A stretch of DNA of 64,000 bases from Pseudomonas agarici (GTDB lineage Bacteria > Pseudomonadota > Gammaproteobacteria > Pseudomonadales > Pseudomonadaceae). Under the pieces are notes generated by a model. It saw only the letters and a list, made by a program, of their open reading frames with translations. It searched no databases and was not told the origin of the DNA. The stretch is taken from contig NZ_FOAR01000017.1 in NCBI RefSeq assembly GCF_900109755.1, positions 61,931 to 125,930 of the forward strand, given 5' to 3'. Each line of letters opens with the position of its first letter. The stretch's first letter is position 1. Positions 17,808 to 25,623 of the stretch are shown here, piece after piece. Made by a program: the position numbers and the translations under genes.

Positions 17808-19937
17808 TCAGCGGGTCACAGATGGCCAGATAACGTCATCGGAAAAGATTTTTTTATCGGTTGGCCAATTCAGAACCGCCTCTCCGGAGTCGGCCACCTG
17901 GTCGATCAACTGGTCATAGACATGGCCGTTATCGACACCCTCCCAGGTCGCGCTCTCGATGCTGGCTGCGAACTCTCCCGCAGCATCTCGTATCGCCTGG
18001 ACCTTGGCGGCACGGGTGAGACTGGAGTTGACCAGCCATATCCGATCGGCGTTTATTCCCCGGCGCGATACGGAGATGTGACCCTCGATATCGTCATAGG
18101 GAAAGAAGACATTTTCGGCCTCATAGTTAAAAAAATAATTCTCCTGGCCCGGTACCACTTCAACGTTTCGCGTATCGATCATATAAATGAAACGGGTAGT
18201 CTGGCGGTGCCTTAAGGTGGTATAGCCGCGTTCGCTGTCCAGCGAAATCGGTGTGCCGGAGCTCGATACGGTCGATGCCGCGTCGCTCTTTTGGCTAGCG
18301 GCGGTCGACGCGGTTGACTGAGAGGTATCCGATGAGCCCGTGGCAGAGTCACTGCCGGTGTCCGACGTGGGGCGCTTGCCGGGGTATTTGTTGGTCTGGG
18401 TGTTGTAGCGCAATTGGCCGATGCCGGGACCGCCGCCCACACCGTAGCCCTGGGCGTCGCTCAGGCTGAAGGTGGCACTCAAGGCTTTTTTTGTGGTCGA
18501 GCCGGGCGGATGGCCTTCGCGGGCGAGCATGCAGCCATCCCTTGCCAGCTCGAACGGCGTGCGATCTTCGCTTCGGAACATGGCGGGGATATCTGTGCGG
18601 TACAGGCAGCCATGGATATTTTTCCGGTAGCCGATCTTAAGCAGAAAGGCTTCGAGGAATGGCCGGGTGTAATAAGCGTCGAAATCCCGGTCAAGCGAGT
18701 AGGGTTCGAAGTTTCTGATAGGGCGGATATGCGGTAGTACTTCTTGTTCCAGCAAGTCAAAGCGATGCGGGTTGGTCTCGGCCATCGACTGGAGCTTATG
18801 CGCTTCAGCCCATTCCGGGGTTTTGCCGTTTTCCAGCAGTGCCTGTTTCAGGCGAGGCAGCATGCTCGGCAACAGGTTGTATCTTCGCAGTATCTGTCCG
18901 CGTTCTTCGGCGCTCTTGTCCGGGTAAGCCCACTTCAGAGCCTGGATCAATTGGTCCCTGGCGCTACCTTCCTGGTTGGCGTGGGCCCATCGAGGCGGCC
19001 TGCCTATCGCCTCGGCCTCGGAACGAAAGCGGTTGATCTCGTTGCCATGAAGGCCGTAGAGCGCCCAGATCTCCCGGTCCGTCCAGGTCGGGAGTTGTTC
19101 GGGGGGGATCGGCTGACCGGCCAGGTCCATTCGGCCCTCTGGCGGTTCGACCAGTACCCAATGGCTGTCGTCCCTGCTGAACGCGAATACGCTGTCCGCA
19201 ACACCGGGTTGTTTATAGGCTTCGAGATTTTTCAATCGGTAGTAGCCCTGGCTGTCGGGGCCGAAGAGCGGTGTGTAGGGGCTTGGGGTGAAATAGCTGA
19301 ACTTGGCGACGATCACACCTGGCGCCATCGGTATGTGGCTGGCTTCAGCCGCTGGTTTGGCTTCGGTGCCGTCTGCTGGACTTTCAGCCTGGCGTGGCCG
19401 CTTGAGTGGAGGCTGGCTGGCCGTGGGCAGATCGACACGCGATGCCATTGGCATCAGGCCCCAGGTGGTGCTCGTGCCTATCCGGTAGAGTGCGGGGCCG
19501 GAGGGCAGCAGTTCGTCGGAGCGTTTTGCCCGATAGGTGTCGAGTTGCGCGTCATACACGACCATGACCGTACCACCGTCTTCGAGGTCGACATAACGAC
19601 GCTTCTTGGTGATCCGCAGGCCCTGCTTGTTGGGCGGCGGCAAGGCTTCACCGGTGGTGATCCGGTAGGTTTCCAGCGGGATGGCGGTGCCGGGCGGGTC
19701 GGCAACCACCGTCGCTGGCAGGTGCTGGTCGGTCGGCGTGGCGGTCGTCGGTCGAGGGTAGCTGGCGTGGGGCTGGTCGGAAGCAACCGCCGGGCCGTCC
19801 AGGTGTTGCGGTTGCAGACCGTCGGGCTGCGGTAAGCGGCTGGTGGATGGCGTCGCGGATGCGGGAAGGCCTGACGGTTGTAACTCGGGTCGCCTGATAG
19901 GCGGGGATTTTGGTTTGATCGGGATTTTCGGAGACAT
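17808..19937 (-). CDS. Putative ADP-ribosyltransferase toxin of the cholera/pertussis (R-S-E) type
   Basis: 709 residues. The N-terminal 150 or so are Pro/Ser/Thr-rich (PKIPIKPKSPP) and probably disordered. Late in the protein, CLYRTDIPAMF (Arg447) resembles LYRADSR of cholera toxin A. SATFS (487-491) can stand for the STS strand. YDDIEGHISV followed by INADRIWLV (Glu618, with Asp616 two before) resembles the EQEVSALGGIPYSQIYGWY region around the catalytic glutamate. A Ser/Thr-rich loop of about 35 residues is inserted between the second and third motifs. Such enzymes transfer ADP-ribose from NAD to host proteins. The family call is by motif only. Start at 19937 has GCAGG in front; an upstream in-frame TTG is less likely. 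Confidence 0.62.
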   Translation of the reverse strand: MSPKIPIKPKSPPIRRPELQPSGLPASATPSTSRLPQPDGLQPQHLDGPAVASDQPHASYPRPTTATPTDQHLPATVVADPPGTAIPLETYRITTGEALPPPNKQGLRITKKRRYVDLEDGGTVMVVYDAQLDTYRAKRSDELLPSGPALYRIGTSTTWGLMPMASRVDLPTASQPPLKRPRQAESPADGTEAKPAAEASHIPMAPGVIVAKFSYFTPSPYTPLFGPDSQGYYRLKNLEAYKQPGVADSVFAFSRDDSHWVLVEPPEGRMDLAGQPIPPEQLPTWTDREIWALYGLHGNEINRFRSEAEAIGRPPRWAHANQEGSARDQLIQALKWAYPDKSAEERGQILRRYNLLPSMLPRLKQALLENGKTPEWAEAHKLQSMAETNPHRFDLLEQEVLPHIRPIRNFEPYSLDRDFDAYYTRPFLEAFLLKIGYRKNIHGCLYRTDIPAMFRSEDRTPFELARDGCMLAREGHPPGSTTKKALSATFSLSDAQGYGVGGGPGIGQLRYNTQTNKYPGKRPTSDTGSDSATGSSDTSQSTASTAASQKSDAASTVSSSGTPISLDSERGYTTLRHRQTTRFIYMIDTRNVEVVPGQENYFFNYEAENVFFPYDDIEGHISVSRRGINADRIWLVNSSLTRAAKVQAIRDAAGEFAASIESATWEGVDNGHVYDQLIDQVADSGEAVLNWPTDKKIFSDDVIWPSVTR

Positions 19938-19966
19938 GGGGATACCTGCCAATCAAAGAAATAAAC

Positions 19967-19980
19967 ATCCTGTTCAGGAT
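19967..19980. promoter_or_regulatory. Palindrome upstream of the ADP-ribosyltransferase-like gene
   Basis: ATCCTG-TT-CAGGAT, a perfect 14-base dyad, ends 30 bases before the start codon. It could be an operator or a weak stem; no other copy was noticed in the window. Confidence 0.25.
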
Positions 19981-20049
19981 CTGTAATCAATCGGGTATTA
20001 ATACGGTTCCGAACGCGCTGGCGAGCCCGGGACCGTTCATGGAAGGGCT

Positions 20050-23000
20050 CTACAAAGCCGGCGCGAGGATCTGCAATTCATCCGTGCGGATACTGCGTGA
20101 CCAGTCGGTGTCCACCGTCCAGTCGTCGTTTTCGGTGTCGTAGTAGAGGTTTGCGGTGCTCGCATCCTTCAGGCGGATGTGTCTGATCTCGAGCAGGTCG
20201 GCGATCAGTTCGCCTTTCTGTCGGTGCTGGCGAATATCCTTGAGGATCGCGTCGGGATCGGCGTAGGCCCTGGCATTGACTTCACCCAGGAGCACTTTGC
20301 CGAACTCGTATTGAATGTCGTAGCGATTGCCGGCGCGGGTGAACACCCGGACCTTTTCCAGCGGCTGGTCGCTCCCCTCGTCCTCGGGCAGCATGATGTT
20401 GACTGTACCGATGGCCAGACGGTTGCGATCGAGGCTGATGTGGCTGCGATCTATCGGTTCGTCAAGAAAGTCGGGGTAGATATTCCAGAGCGAAGCGTTG
20501 GTCTCTTGCGTGGCGGCGCCGGGGGTCGTCAGGCTGATGGACGTATTGGCGCGGGGGTAGAGGTCATAGGAGGATGCCTGGCCTTCCAGGATATAGAAGC
20601 TCACCTGGGGTTCGGCCGGGATATCGATACGCTGCCGGTGGGCCTGCAATACCGTCGCGGGTGCATGCCTGGGCCGGACGAACAGGTATTCGCCCTGGCG
20701 CTGACGCAACAGTGCCAGGTTCTTGACCCGTTTGAGCCCAGGTTCGCGATGATCGTCGAAATACGAGTGCCGGGGTGTTTGCAGGCGATACGACCGACCG
20801 TCGCGCATTACCAGGACAAAGGGCCGATTGAGCGACAGCCCGGAGGCGACCAGGCTGCCTCCCACATTGCTGCCGACCGCCGAGCGGTTCCGGTACGGTT
20901 GCAGGAGCTCCAGGCGCTTGCCATCGTTGAACGTCAGGGTCAGTTGGGTTTCACCATAACTCAGGTAGTCGAAGGCGCCCTGGCGTGTGGAGCTGACGGT
21001 ATAGCACGCCTCCACGCTGGCTATTTCAGTACTGTCATAGTCGATATAGAGCGTACAGGTCGAGGTGGCGGCCAAGCTCACGATCTGCGCGCAGCTGTAG
21101 CGTGCGATAAAAAAGCCGGGGCTCTGTTCTGCGCTAACGTGCTTTTGAGCACCGGTGACAATGATCGGGTCGGATGGGCGCCGACCTACGGTCGTTACCA
21201 CGGCCTTGAGGTCGTGAGGTGTCACGCCGCTCAAGCGTGCCGGCAGGTCTGGCCTGAGGCGATAGCCGTCCAGGGTGATGAATTCCAGCAGGTCGTTCTG
21301 CAACCGCCGTTCGTCGCCAAGCGTCTTGTAGACGTGGGTGACGGTGATGTTCTTTTCCGCAAGCTCGCCATCCTCGTCGCTCCGTGATGAGACGACCAGT
21401 GAAGTGCCTTGCACGGACCAGCGCAGGATACGTCCGAATTCCCAACCCATTTCGATGAGACTGGGGGCCTGGCCGTCTTCGTCGATCGTCGCGGTGTTGC
21501 TGTTCGCGCCGACGAAGTAGTGATCCTTGCCCGGCCCTCCTGCTGCCTGGGCATTGTTTCCCAGGAGCAGGATCGTGTCATCTCCCGCGCCTGCCTCGAT
21601 CAGGTCGCCCTCGCCATGGGCGACAATCCGGTTGGCCTGGTCTGTGCCTTGCACGTGGTTGCTGGCGCCGGCCAGGGTTTCGACGTTTTCGATCGAGTCG
21701 AAGGTCGTGTGGAGGGTTGCGGGAGAGTGTGGTCTGGCGGTGCGCAGGCCCAGCCTGCCGTGCTTGAGGTCGATGCTGTAGCCAATGTAGCGCGAGGGCC
21801 TGGCCGGTGTTCCCAGCAATGCCAGCGTGTCGGTTCCCGAACCGCCCCGCAGGGCATGGTATCGGGCAAGGAGGGGGGTACTCTTGAGGCGCTCGCCGGC
21901 GGCGGTGAACTGGAACAGATCGTCCTTGTCCCCACCGGTCAGTGTCTTGAGGCCTTCGCCATAGCTAAAGTAGTTCGGTTTGTTCCGTACACCGATGATG
22001 CTGTCGTCCCCGCCGCCGAGTTGCCAGAGGATACCTTTCGCTTCACCTGCGCTGCCCTCGACAACTCCTGGCGTTGACGACGGCACGCCGTCGCTGGCGT
22101 CCACTGTATCGTTTCCTTCGCGCAGCGTCGTTTCATTGACCTGACGATAAGGTGTCTGCGCGCGACGAGCGTCCCATTGATGCTTCCAGTGTTTGACCGA
22201 TATCAGTTCGATCTGGAACTTGCCGGTGACGATGGTTTGCACACTGTCCTTCAGTTCCCCATCGAGCAGCGCGCGGGCGGCCTTTTCCTGGGCACTGACC
22301 TGGTTATCGGTGGCTACCGCGATCTGATACCGGTCGAGGATGCCCTGGTCCAGGGACATGCCCCAGAATGCTTGCCAGCCGGAGCGCCAGCGTTCGCCCA
22401 GGCTCAGTTCGATATAGTCGTCGATGTCATCGACCTGGCGAGCCGCGCCATAGATTCTTGCGCCCAGGATCAGCACCATCCCGGCGACGATGCCGACCGG
22501 GCCGGCCGCACCGAAGCCAGCCAATGCACCGGTGCCCAGCGCCAGGGACAGGCCCGCACTGGTCAGGCTCAACGCCGCGCTGACGTAATGATCCTGGGCT
22601 TGCTTGCCTTGGGCCGCCGCCGCGTCGTTGAAGGATCTGATCGCGTTGTACAGATCGAACGGCAGGGTGAGTGCCGAGCCCAGAAGGCCCGCGCTACGAG
22701 CCAGCCCCTTGGCGACACTGGTGGCGCTGAAACCGTTGAACACCAGACCGCCATGGCGAATCATGGCCTGCGCGGTCTTGGCCAGGCCGAGCTCGGCGGT
22801 CACCGAGCCGACTTCCGCGACGATCCCTCCGACATTGATGGCCGCTTCTGCTCGATCACCCTTTTTCAACGCCTCGAAAGTGCCTGTGATACCGCAGTAC
22901 AGGCCATAGGCTTGCATGCCGACACCGGCACTGGTCATGCTCCGGCTTTTGGCTTTATCGACCCAGCTCGGCTGGATGTCGGGGAGTGGCGGGGCACGCA

Positions 23001-23484
23001 GGTCCAACTGCTGGACCGCGTCGAGCAGCCTGCCGAGCTTGTGCAGGCTCGACTGTGGATCGCGCCCTTCGGGCTCGCTAAGCAGTGCCGGGGCGTCGAT
23101 CGAGCGCTGGGCGGCAATCTCGAACAGCATGTGGGGAACGCTTTGCTGGTGGGCTTGAGCGCTCGCGGTGATGGCTTGTCCAACCTTGATGGCGTCTAGC
23201 TGCAGTCCATCGATAAACCACTGGTCGGCGTGCCGGACATACTGCTCGCTGAGCGGTCGACCGGCGAGCGTGGCGCCCATGGCATGAAGTTGCATTCGGC
23301 TGAGGTTGAGTTCGCCGATGCGCAGGGGGCCGAAGCGCTCGTCCTGTTTCGCCAGGCGTGACAGCCGCACCTGCTGGTTGTTGCCGCCAGGTGCGGCGGC
23401 TCCTGGCGCAGGGACAATGTCGGAAACGCGTAAGGTGTGGGCGAGTGCTCCAGGGTGAGCCGTGGCATCTGTTGAAATCGACAT
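20050..23484 (-). CDS. RTX-repeat protein with a TcdA/TcdB- or Mcf-like hydrophobic pore-forming region
   Basis: 1,144 residues with no signal peptide. An N-terminal helical part is followed by Gly/Ala-rich hydrophobic segments (about 195-350), ending AAGPVGIVAGMVLILGARIYG and VDDIDDYIELSLGERW. This resembles the translocation region of TcdB/Mcf/FitD-type toxins. Degenerate calcium-binding RTX nonapeptides follow: GGGDDSI (about 490), GGDKDDLF, GGSGTDTL, and GAGDDTILLLG with GGPGKDHYF (about 630-658). The C-terminal 400 residues are beta-rich and unrecognised. The likely role is membrane insertion or pore formation. No type I secretion genes are near. It is the first gene of the minus-strand toxin array; 112 bases separate it from the ADP-ribosyltransferase-like gene. 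Confidence 0.65.
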   Translation of the reverse strand: MSISTDATAHPGALAHTLRVSDIVPAPGAAAPGGNNQQVRLSRLAKQDERFGPLRIGELNLSRMQLHAMGATLAGRPLSEQYVRHADQWFIDGLQLDAIKVGQAITASAQAHQQSVPHMLFEIAAQRSIDAPALLSEPEGRDPQSSLHKLGRLLDAVQQLDLRAPPLPDIQPSWVDKAKSRSMTSAGVGMQAYGLYCGITGTFEALKKGDRAEAAINVGGIVAEVGSVTAELGLAKTAQAMIRHGGLVFNGFSATSVAKGLARSAGLLGSALTLPFDLYNAIRSFNDAAAAQGKQAQDHYVSAALSLTSAGLSLALGTGALAGFGAAGPVGIVAGMVLILGARIYGAARQVDDIDDYIELSLGERWRSGWQAFWGMSLDQGILDRYQIAVATDNQVSAQEKAARALLDGELKDSVQTIVTGKFQIELISVKHWKHQWDARRAQTPYRQVNETTLREGNDTVDASDGVPSSTPGVVEGSAGEAKGILWQLGGGDDSIIGVRNKPNYFSYGEGLKTLTGGDKDDLFQFTAAGERLKSTPLLARYHALRGGSGTDTLALLGTPARPSRYIGYSIDLKHGRLGLRTARPHSPATLHTTFDSIENVETLAGASNHVQGTDQANRIVAHGEGDLIEAGAGDDTILLLGNNAQAAGGPGKDHYFVGANSNTATIDEDGQAPSLIEMGWEFGRILRWSVQGTSLVVSSRSDEDGELAEKNITVTHVYKTLGDERRLQNDLLEFITLDGYRLRPDLPARLSGVTPHDLKAVVTTVGRRPSDPIIVTGAQKHVSAEQSPGFFIARYSCAQIVSLAATSTCTLYIDYDSTEIASVEACYTVSSTRQGAFDYLSYGETQLTLTFNDGKRLELLQPYRNRSAVGSNVGGSLVASGLSLNRPFVLVMRDGRSYRLQTPRHSYFDDHREPGLKRVKNLALLRQRQGEYLFVRPRHAPATVLQAHRQRIDIPAEPQVSFYILEGQASSYDLYPRANTSISLTTPGAATQETNASLWNIYPDFLDEPIDRSHISLDRNRLAIGTVNIMLPEDEGSDQPLEKVRVFTRAGNRYDIQYEFGKVLLGEVNARAYADPDAILKDIRQHRQKGELIADLLEIRHIRLKDASTANLYYDTENDDWTVDTDWSRSIRTDELQILAPAL

Positions 23485-24169
23485 AGGTAAAATCCATTTT
23501 TCCTGAATGTTGAATGTGCTGGACTGCTCGCTGCTGCTGGCGCGCAGGCAAGGTTAACGAAGGCAGACTCAGTATCCGTCCCGTGGAATCAGGCGTGCTT
23601 TACATAAATATGGAACAGCCAGGAGAGTTGTCGAATGACAGAGAGGCAGAAACACGAAGGGGAGCCGAAGCTCCCCTTGAATGCGTTGTTGTAGGCTCTT
23701 TTTTATTATTGAGGGGCGGTCTGTTGTTGTTTTTGTCAACCGTGGCCCTTTACCGCTGTTTTGGCTGATCCCCATCCGGGATCAAGAGCAAACGTATTTT
23801 TTTGAGCGCTGATCTGCCTTATCAGGTGATCCAACCAGTTCGGTAGCTACCTTGAGGTAGTTTTATTGTTCTCTGCCCGGTTGCGGGTAACGGTTAAGTC
23901 CCCTGAAAGCACACCTTCTCCAAAAAAATCTGTTAGCTGCGTCTCTGCCGTGTTGTTTTTGTTATGTCAGAGTCGGTACGTCTTATTTTTATGGGTTTGC
24001 TGCTTTTTATTTTTGTTATGCAGGAGATATAGCAGGTGGCGTGCCAACTTTTGCAAACTCTTTAAAATCAATGACTTGATAATTTTATCCAGCCACCGTC
24101 GCAGAAAAATAGCTAAATTTGTTTCCGTGTTACTCGTTTTTGTTTCCAAACGGTAACACTTGGATGCAT
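23485..24169. other. AT-rich intergenic stretch at the edge of the toxin array
   Basis: 685 bases with no convincing gene on either strand. From about 23690 to 24165 the sequence is visibly AT-rich (many T runs), unlike the GC-rich genes on both sides. It probably holds the promoter of the toxin array, read leftward. The short frames here lack family resemblance. Such base composition is common at junctions of acquired DNA. Confidence 0.6.
23657..23678. terminator. Hairpin between liuE and the toxin array
   Basis: AAGGGGAGC, loop CGAA, GCTCCCCTT: a perfect 9-base stem with a stable tetraloop. It lies about 490 bases past liuE in the leader region of the RTX-like gene. There is no clean T-tract on either strand. 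It could terminate liuRE read-through or act in the toxin mRNA leader. Confidence 0.4.
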
Positions 24170-25069
24170 TCATTCCCCCTGGCGTGCCTTGGCGACGCGC
24201 GATCCTGTGGCGCGGCCCAGTACCGTGCAGATTTCCTGGCCGGCGAGCAGCAGTTGGTCCAGATCGACACCCGTATCGATGCCCAGGCCATTGAGCATGT
24301 AGAGCACGTCCTCGGTGGCGATGTTACCGCTGGCACCCTTGGCATACGGGCAACCGCCCAGGCCGGCAATGGAACTGTCGAAGACCTGGATGCCCTCCAG
24401 CAGGCTGGCGTAGAGATTGGCCATGGCCTGGCCGTAGGTGTCATGGAAGTGTCCGGCGAGTTTTTCTCGCGGCACCTGCGCCGAGACTGCCTCGAACATT
24501 CTCCGGGTGGCCCCTGGCGTACCGGTACCGATGGTGTCGCCCAGGGACACTTCGTAGCAACCCAGTGTATAGAGTTCGCGGGCCACCACGGCGACCTGCT
24601 CGGCGGCGACCGGACCCTCATAGGGACAGCCGAGCACACAGGACACATAGCCGCGCACGGTCACGCCGTGCTGGCGGGCCGCGTCCATGATGGGTACGAA
24701 GCGCGCGAGGCTTTCGCTGATGGAGCAATTGATATTGCGTTGGGAAAACGCTTCGGAAGCGGCGGCGAATACCGCCACCTCCTTGACTCCGGCGGTCATG
24801 GCATCTTCGAAGCCGCGGAGGTTGGGGGCCAGGGCGCCGTAGGTGACGCCGGGCTTGCGCCGGATGCGAGCGAAGACTTCGGCGGAGCCGGCCATCTGTG
24901 GGACCCATTTGGGCGAAACGAAGCTGCCGACTTCGATGTAGCCCAGACCCGCATCGGTCAGGCGATCCACCAGGCGCACCTTGTCGTCGACGCTAATGAG
25001 CCGGGCTTCGTTCTGCAAGCCGTCGCGGGGGCCGACTTCGATCAGGCGGACGTGGCTGGGTAATGACAT
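24170..25069 (-). CDS. liuE: Hydroxymethylglutaryl-CoA lyase
   Basis: Cleaves HMG-CoA to acetoacetate and acetyl-CoA, last step of leucine catabolism; also called mvaB or hmgL. The 299 residues form a TIM-barrel lyase with the N-terminal EVGPRDGLQNE metal-site motif, the HFHDTYGQA histidines and the signature GLGGCPYAKGASGN carrying the active-site cysteine. The start MSLPSHVRLIE at 25069 fits the family. It follows liuR by 65 bases in the same direction. In P. aeruginosa liuE is the last gene of liuRABCDE; here it is next to liuR and far from liuAB. Confidence 0.94.
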   Translation of the reverse strand: MSLPSHVRLIEVGPRDGLQNEARLISVDDKVRLVDRLTDAGLGYIEVGSFVSPKWVPQMAGSAEVFARIRRKPGVTYGALAPNLRGFEDAMTAGVKEVAVFAAASEAFSQRNINCSISESLARFVPIMDAARQHGVTVRGYVSCVLGCPYEGPVAAEQVAVVARELYTLGCYEVSLGDTIGTGTPGATRRMFEAVSAQVPREKLAGHFHDTYGQAMANLYASLLEGIQVFDSSIAGLGGCPYAKGASGNIATEDVLYMLNGLGIDTGVDLDQLLLAGQEICTVLGRATGSRVAKARQGE

Positions 25070-25090
25070 GGGAAGACACCTTTGTGGGTG

Positions 25091-25130
25091 ACTTGCTGTG
25101 GGACAGGCTTGCCAGCCCGCTGCCACAAGT
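25091..25130. repeat. REP-like degenerate hairpin between liuR and liuE
   Basis: ACTTGCTGTGG at the left and CCACAAGT at the right enclose AGGCTTGCCAGCCC. The outer arms pair imperfectly. The pattern (TTGTGGCAGCGGGCT on the minus strand) is of the REP type common between Pseudomonas genes. Confidence 0.45.
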
Positions 25131-25134
25131 GCAG

Positions 25135-25536
25135 TCAGGGGGTTATGGCTTGGCTGTCGAGGGTGTGTGCCAACGCCTGGATGCAGCGCTCCTCGGCAGT
25201 ATCGAGTTCCAGTTGCATCTGCTCGATATCCAGCAGTTGCTGTTCGAGTTGGCTACGGCGCTCGGTGATTTTCGCCAGCATGCTGTTGAGCTGTTTCTGG
25301 TTGCCGCTGGTGGGATCGTAGAGTTCGATCAGTTCGCGGCATTCGGCCAGGGAAAAACCGATGCGCTTGCCCCGTAGAATCAATTTCAGGGTCACCTTGT
25401 CCCGAGCCGAATAGATGCGTTCCAGGCCGCGTCGTTCGGGACTGAGCAGGCCTTGTTCTTCATAGAAGCGAATAGCCCGTGTGGTGATATCGAGCTCGCG
25501 GGCGAGGTCGGAGATACTGTAGGTCTGGCTGCTCAT
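25135..25536 (-). CDS. liuR: MerR-family regulator of leucine/isovalerate catabolism
   Basis: 133 residues with the MerR layout: an N-terminal winged helix (YSISDLARELDITTRAIRFYEEQGLL, about residues 6-31, with RRGLERIYS next) and a C-terminal coiled coil (RRSQLEQQLLDIEQMQ) for dimerisation. It lacks a cysteine-rich metal loop, so it is not a metal or SoxR sensor. Identity as LiuR rests on the adjacent liuE, and on matching palindromes before this gene and before liuA. It probably represses the liu genes until pathway acyl-CoAs accumulate, and controls itself. Confidence 0.9.
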   Translation of the reverse strand: MSSQTYSISDLARELDITTRAIRFYEEQGLLSPERRGLERIYSARDKVTLKLILRGKRIGFSLAECRELIELYDPTSGNQKQLNSMLAKITERRSQLEQQLLDIEQMQLELDTAEERCIQALAHTLDSQAITP

Positions 25537-25576
25537 GAAAGCGCTCTGGAAAGGTTCTGACGCTAAGCTAAGGGCT

Positions 25577-25596
25577 GCTTGACGTATACGTCAAGC
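25577..25596. promoter_or_regulatory. LiuR-type operator upstream of liuR
   Basis: GCTTGACGTATACGTCAAGC is a perfect 20-base palindrome, 41 bases before the liuR start. It shares the A-C-G-T half-site pattern with the palindrome before liuA. Long-spaced palindromic promoters are typical MerR targets. Autoregulation of liuRE is the natural reading. Confidence 0.75.
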
Positions 25597-25623
25597 ATGC
25601 TCACCACAAGGTCGGCAGTGTTT

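Noticed and set aside
18744..19835. 363-codon plus-strand frame opposite the ADP-ribosyltransferase-like gene
   Set aside because: Mirror frame of the real gene with no recognisable domain.
22177..23199. 340-codon plus-strand frame opposite the RTX-like gene
   Set aside because: Mirror frame; Ala/Gly/Gln-rich translation typical of GC-rich antisense.
23866..24156. 96-codon plus-strand frame in the AT-rich stretch
   Set aside because: Biased Phe/Leu/Val composition from T-rich DNA, no ribosome site seen, no family likeness.
2126..24169. Integrase, transposase, tRNA attachment site or long flanking repeats at the ends of the toxin array
   Set aside because: Looked for on both sides; none recognised, so no mobile element is called despite the island-like content.
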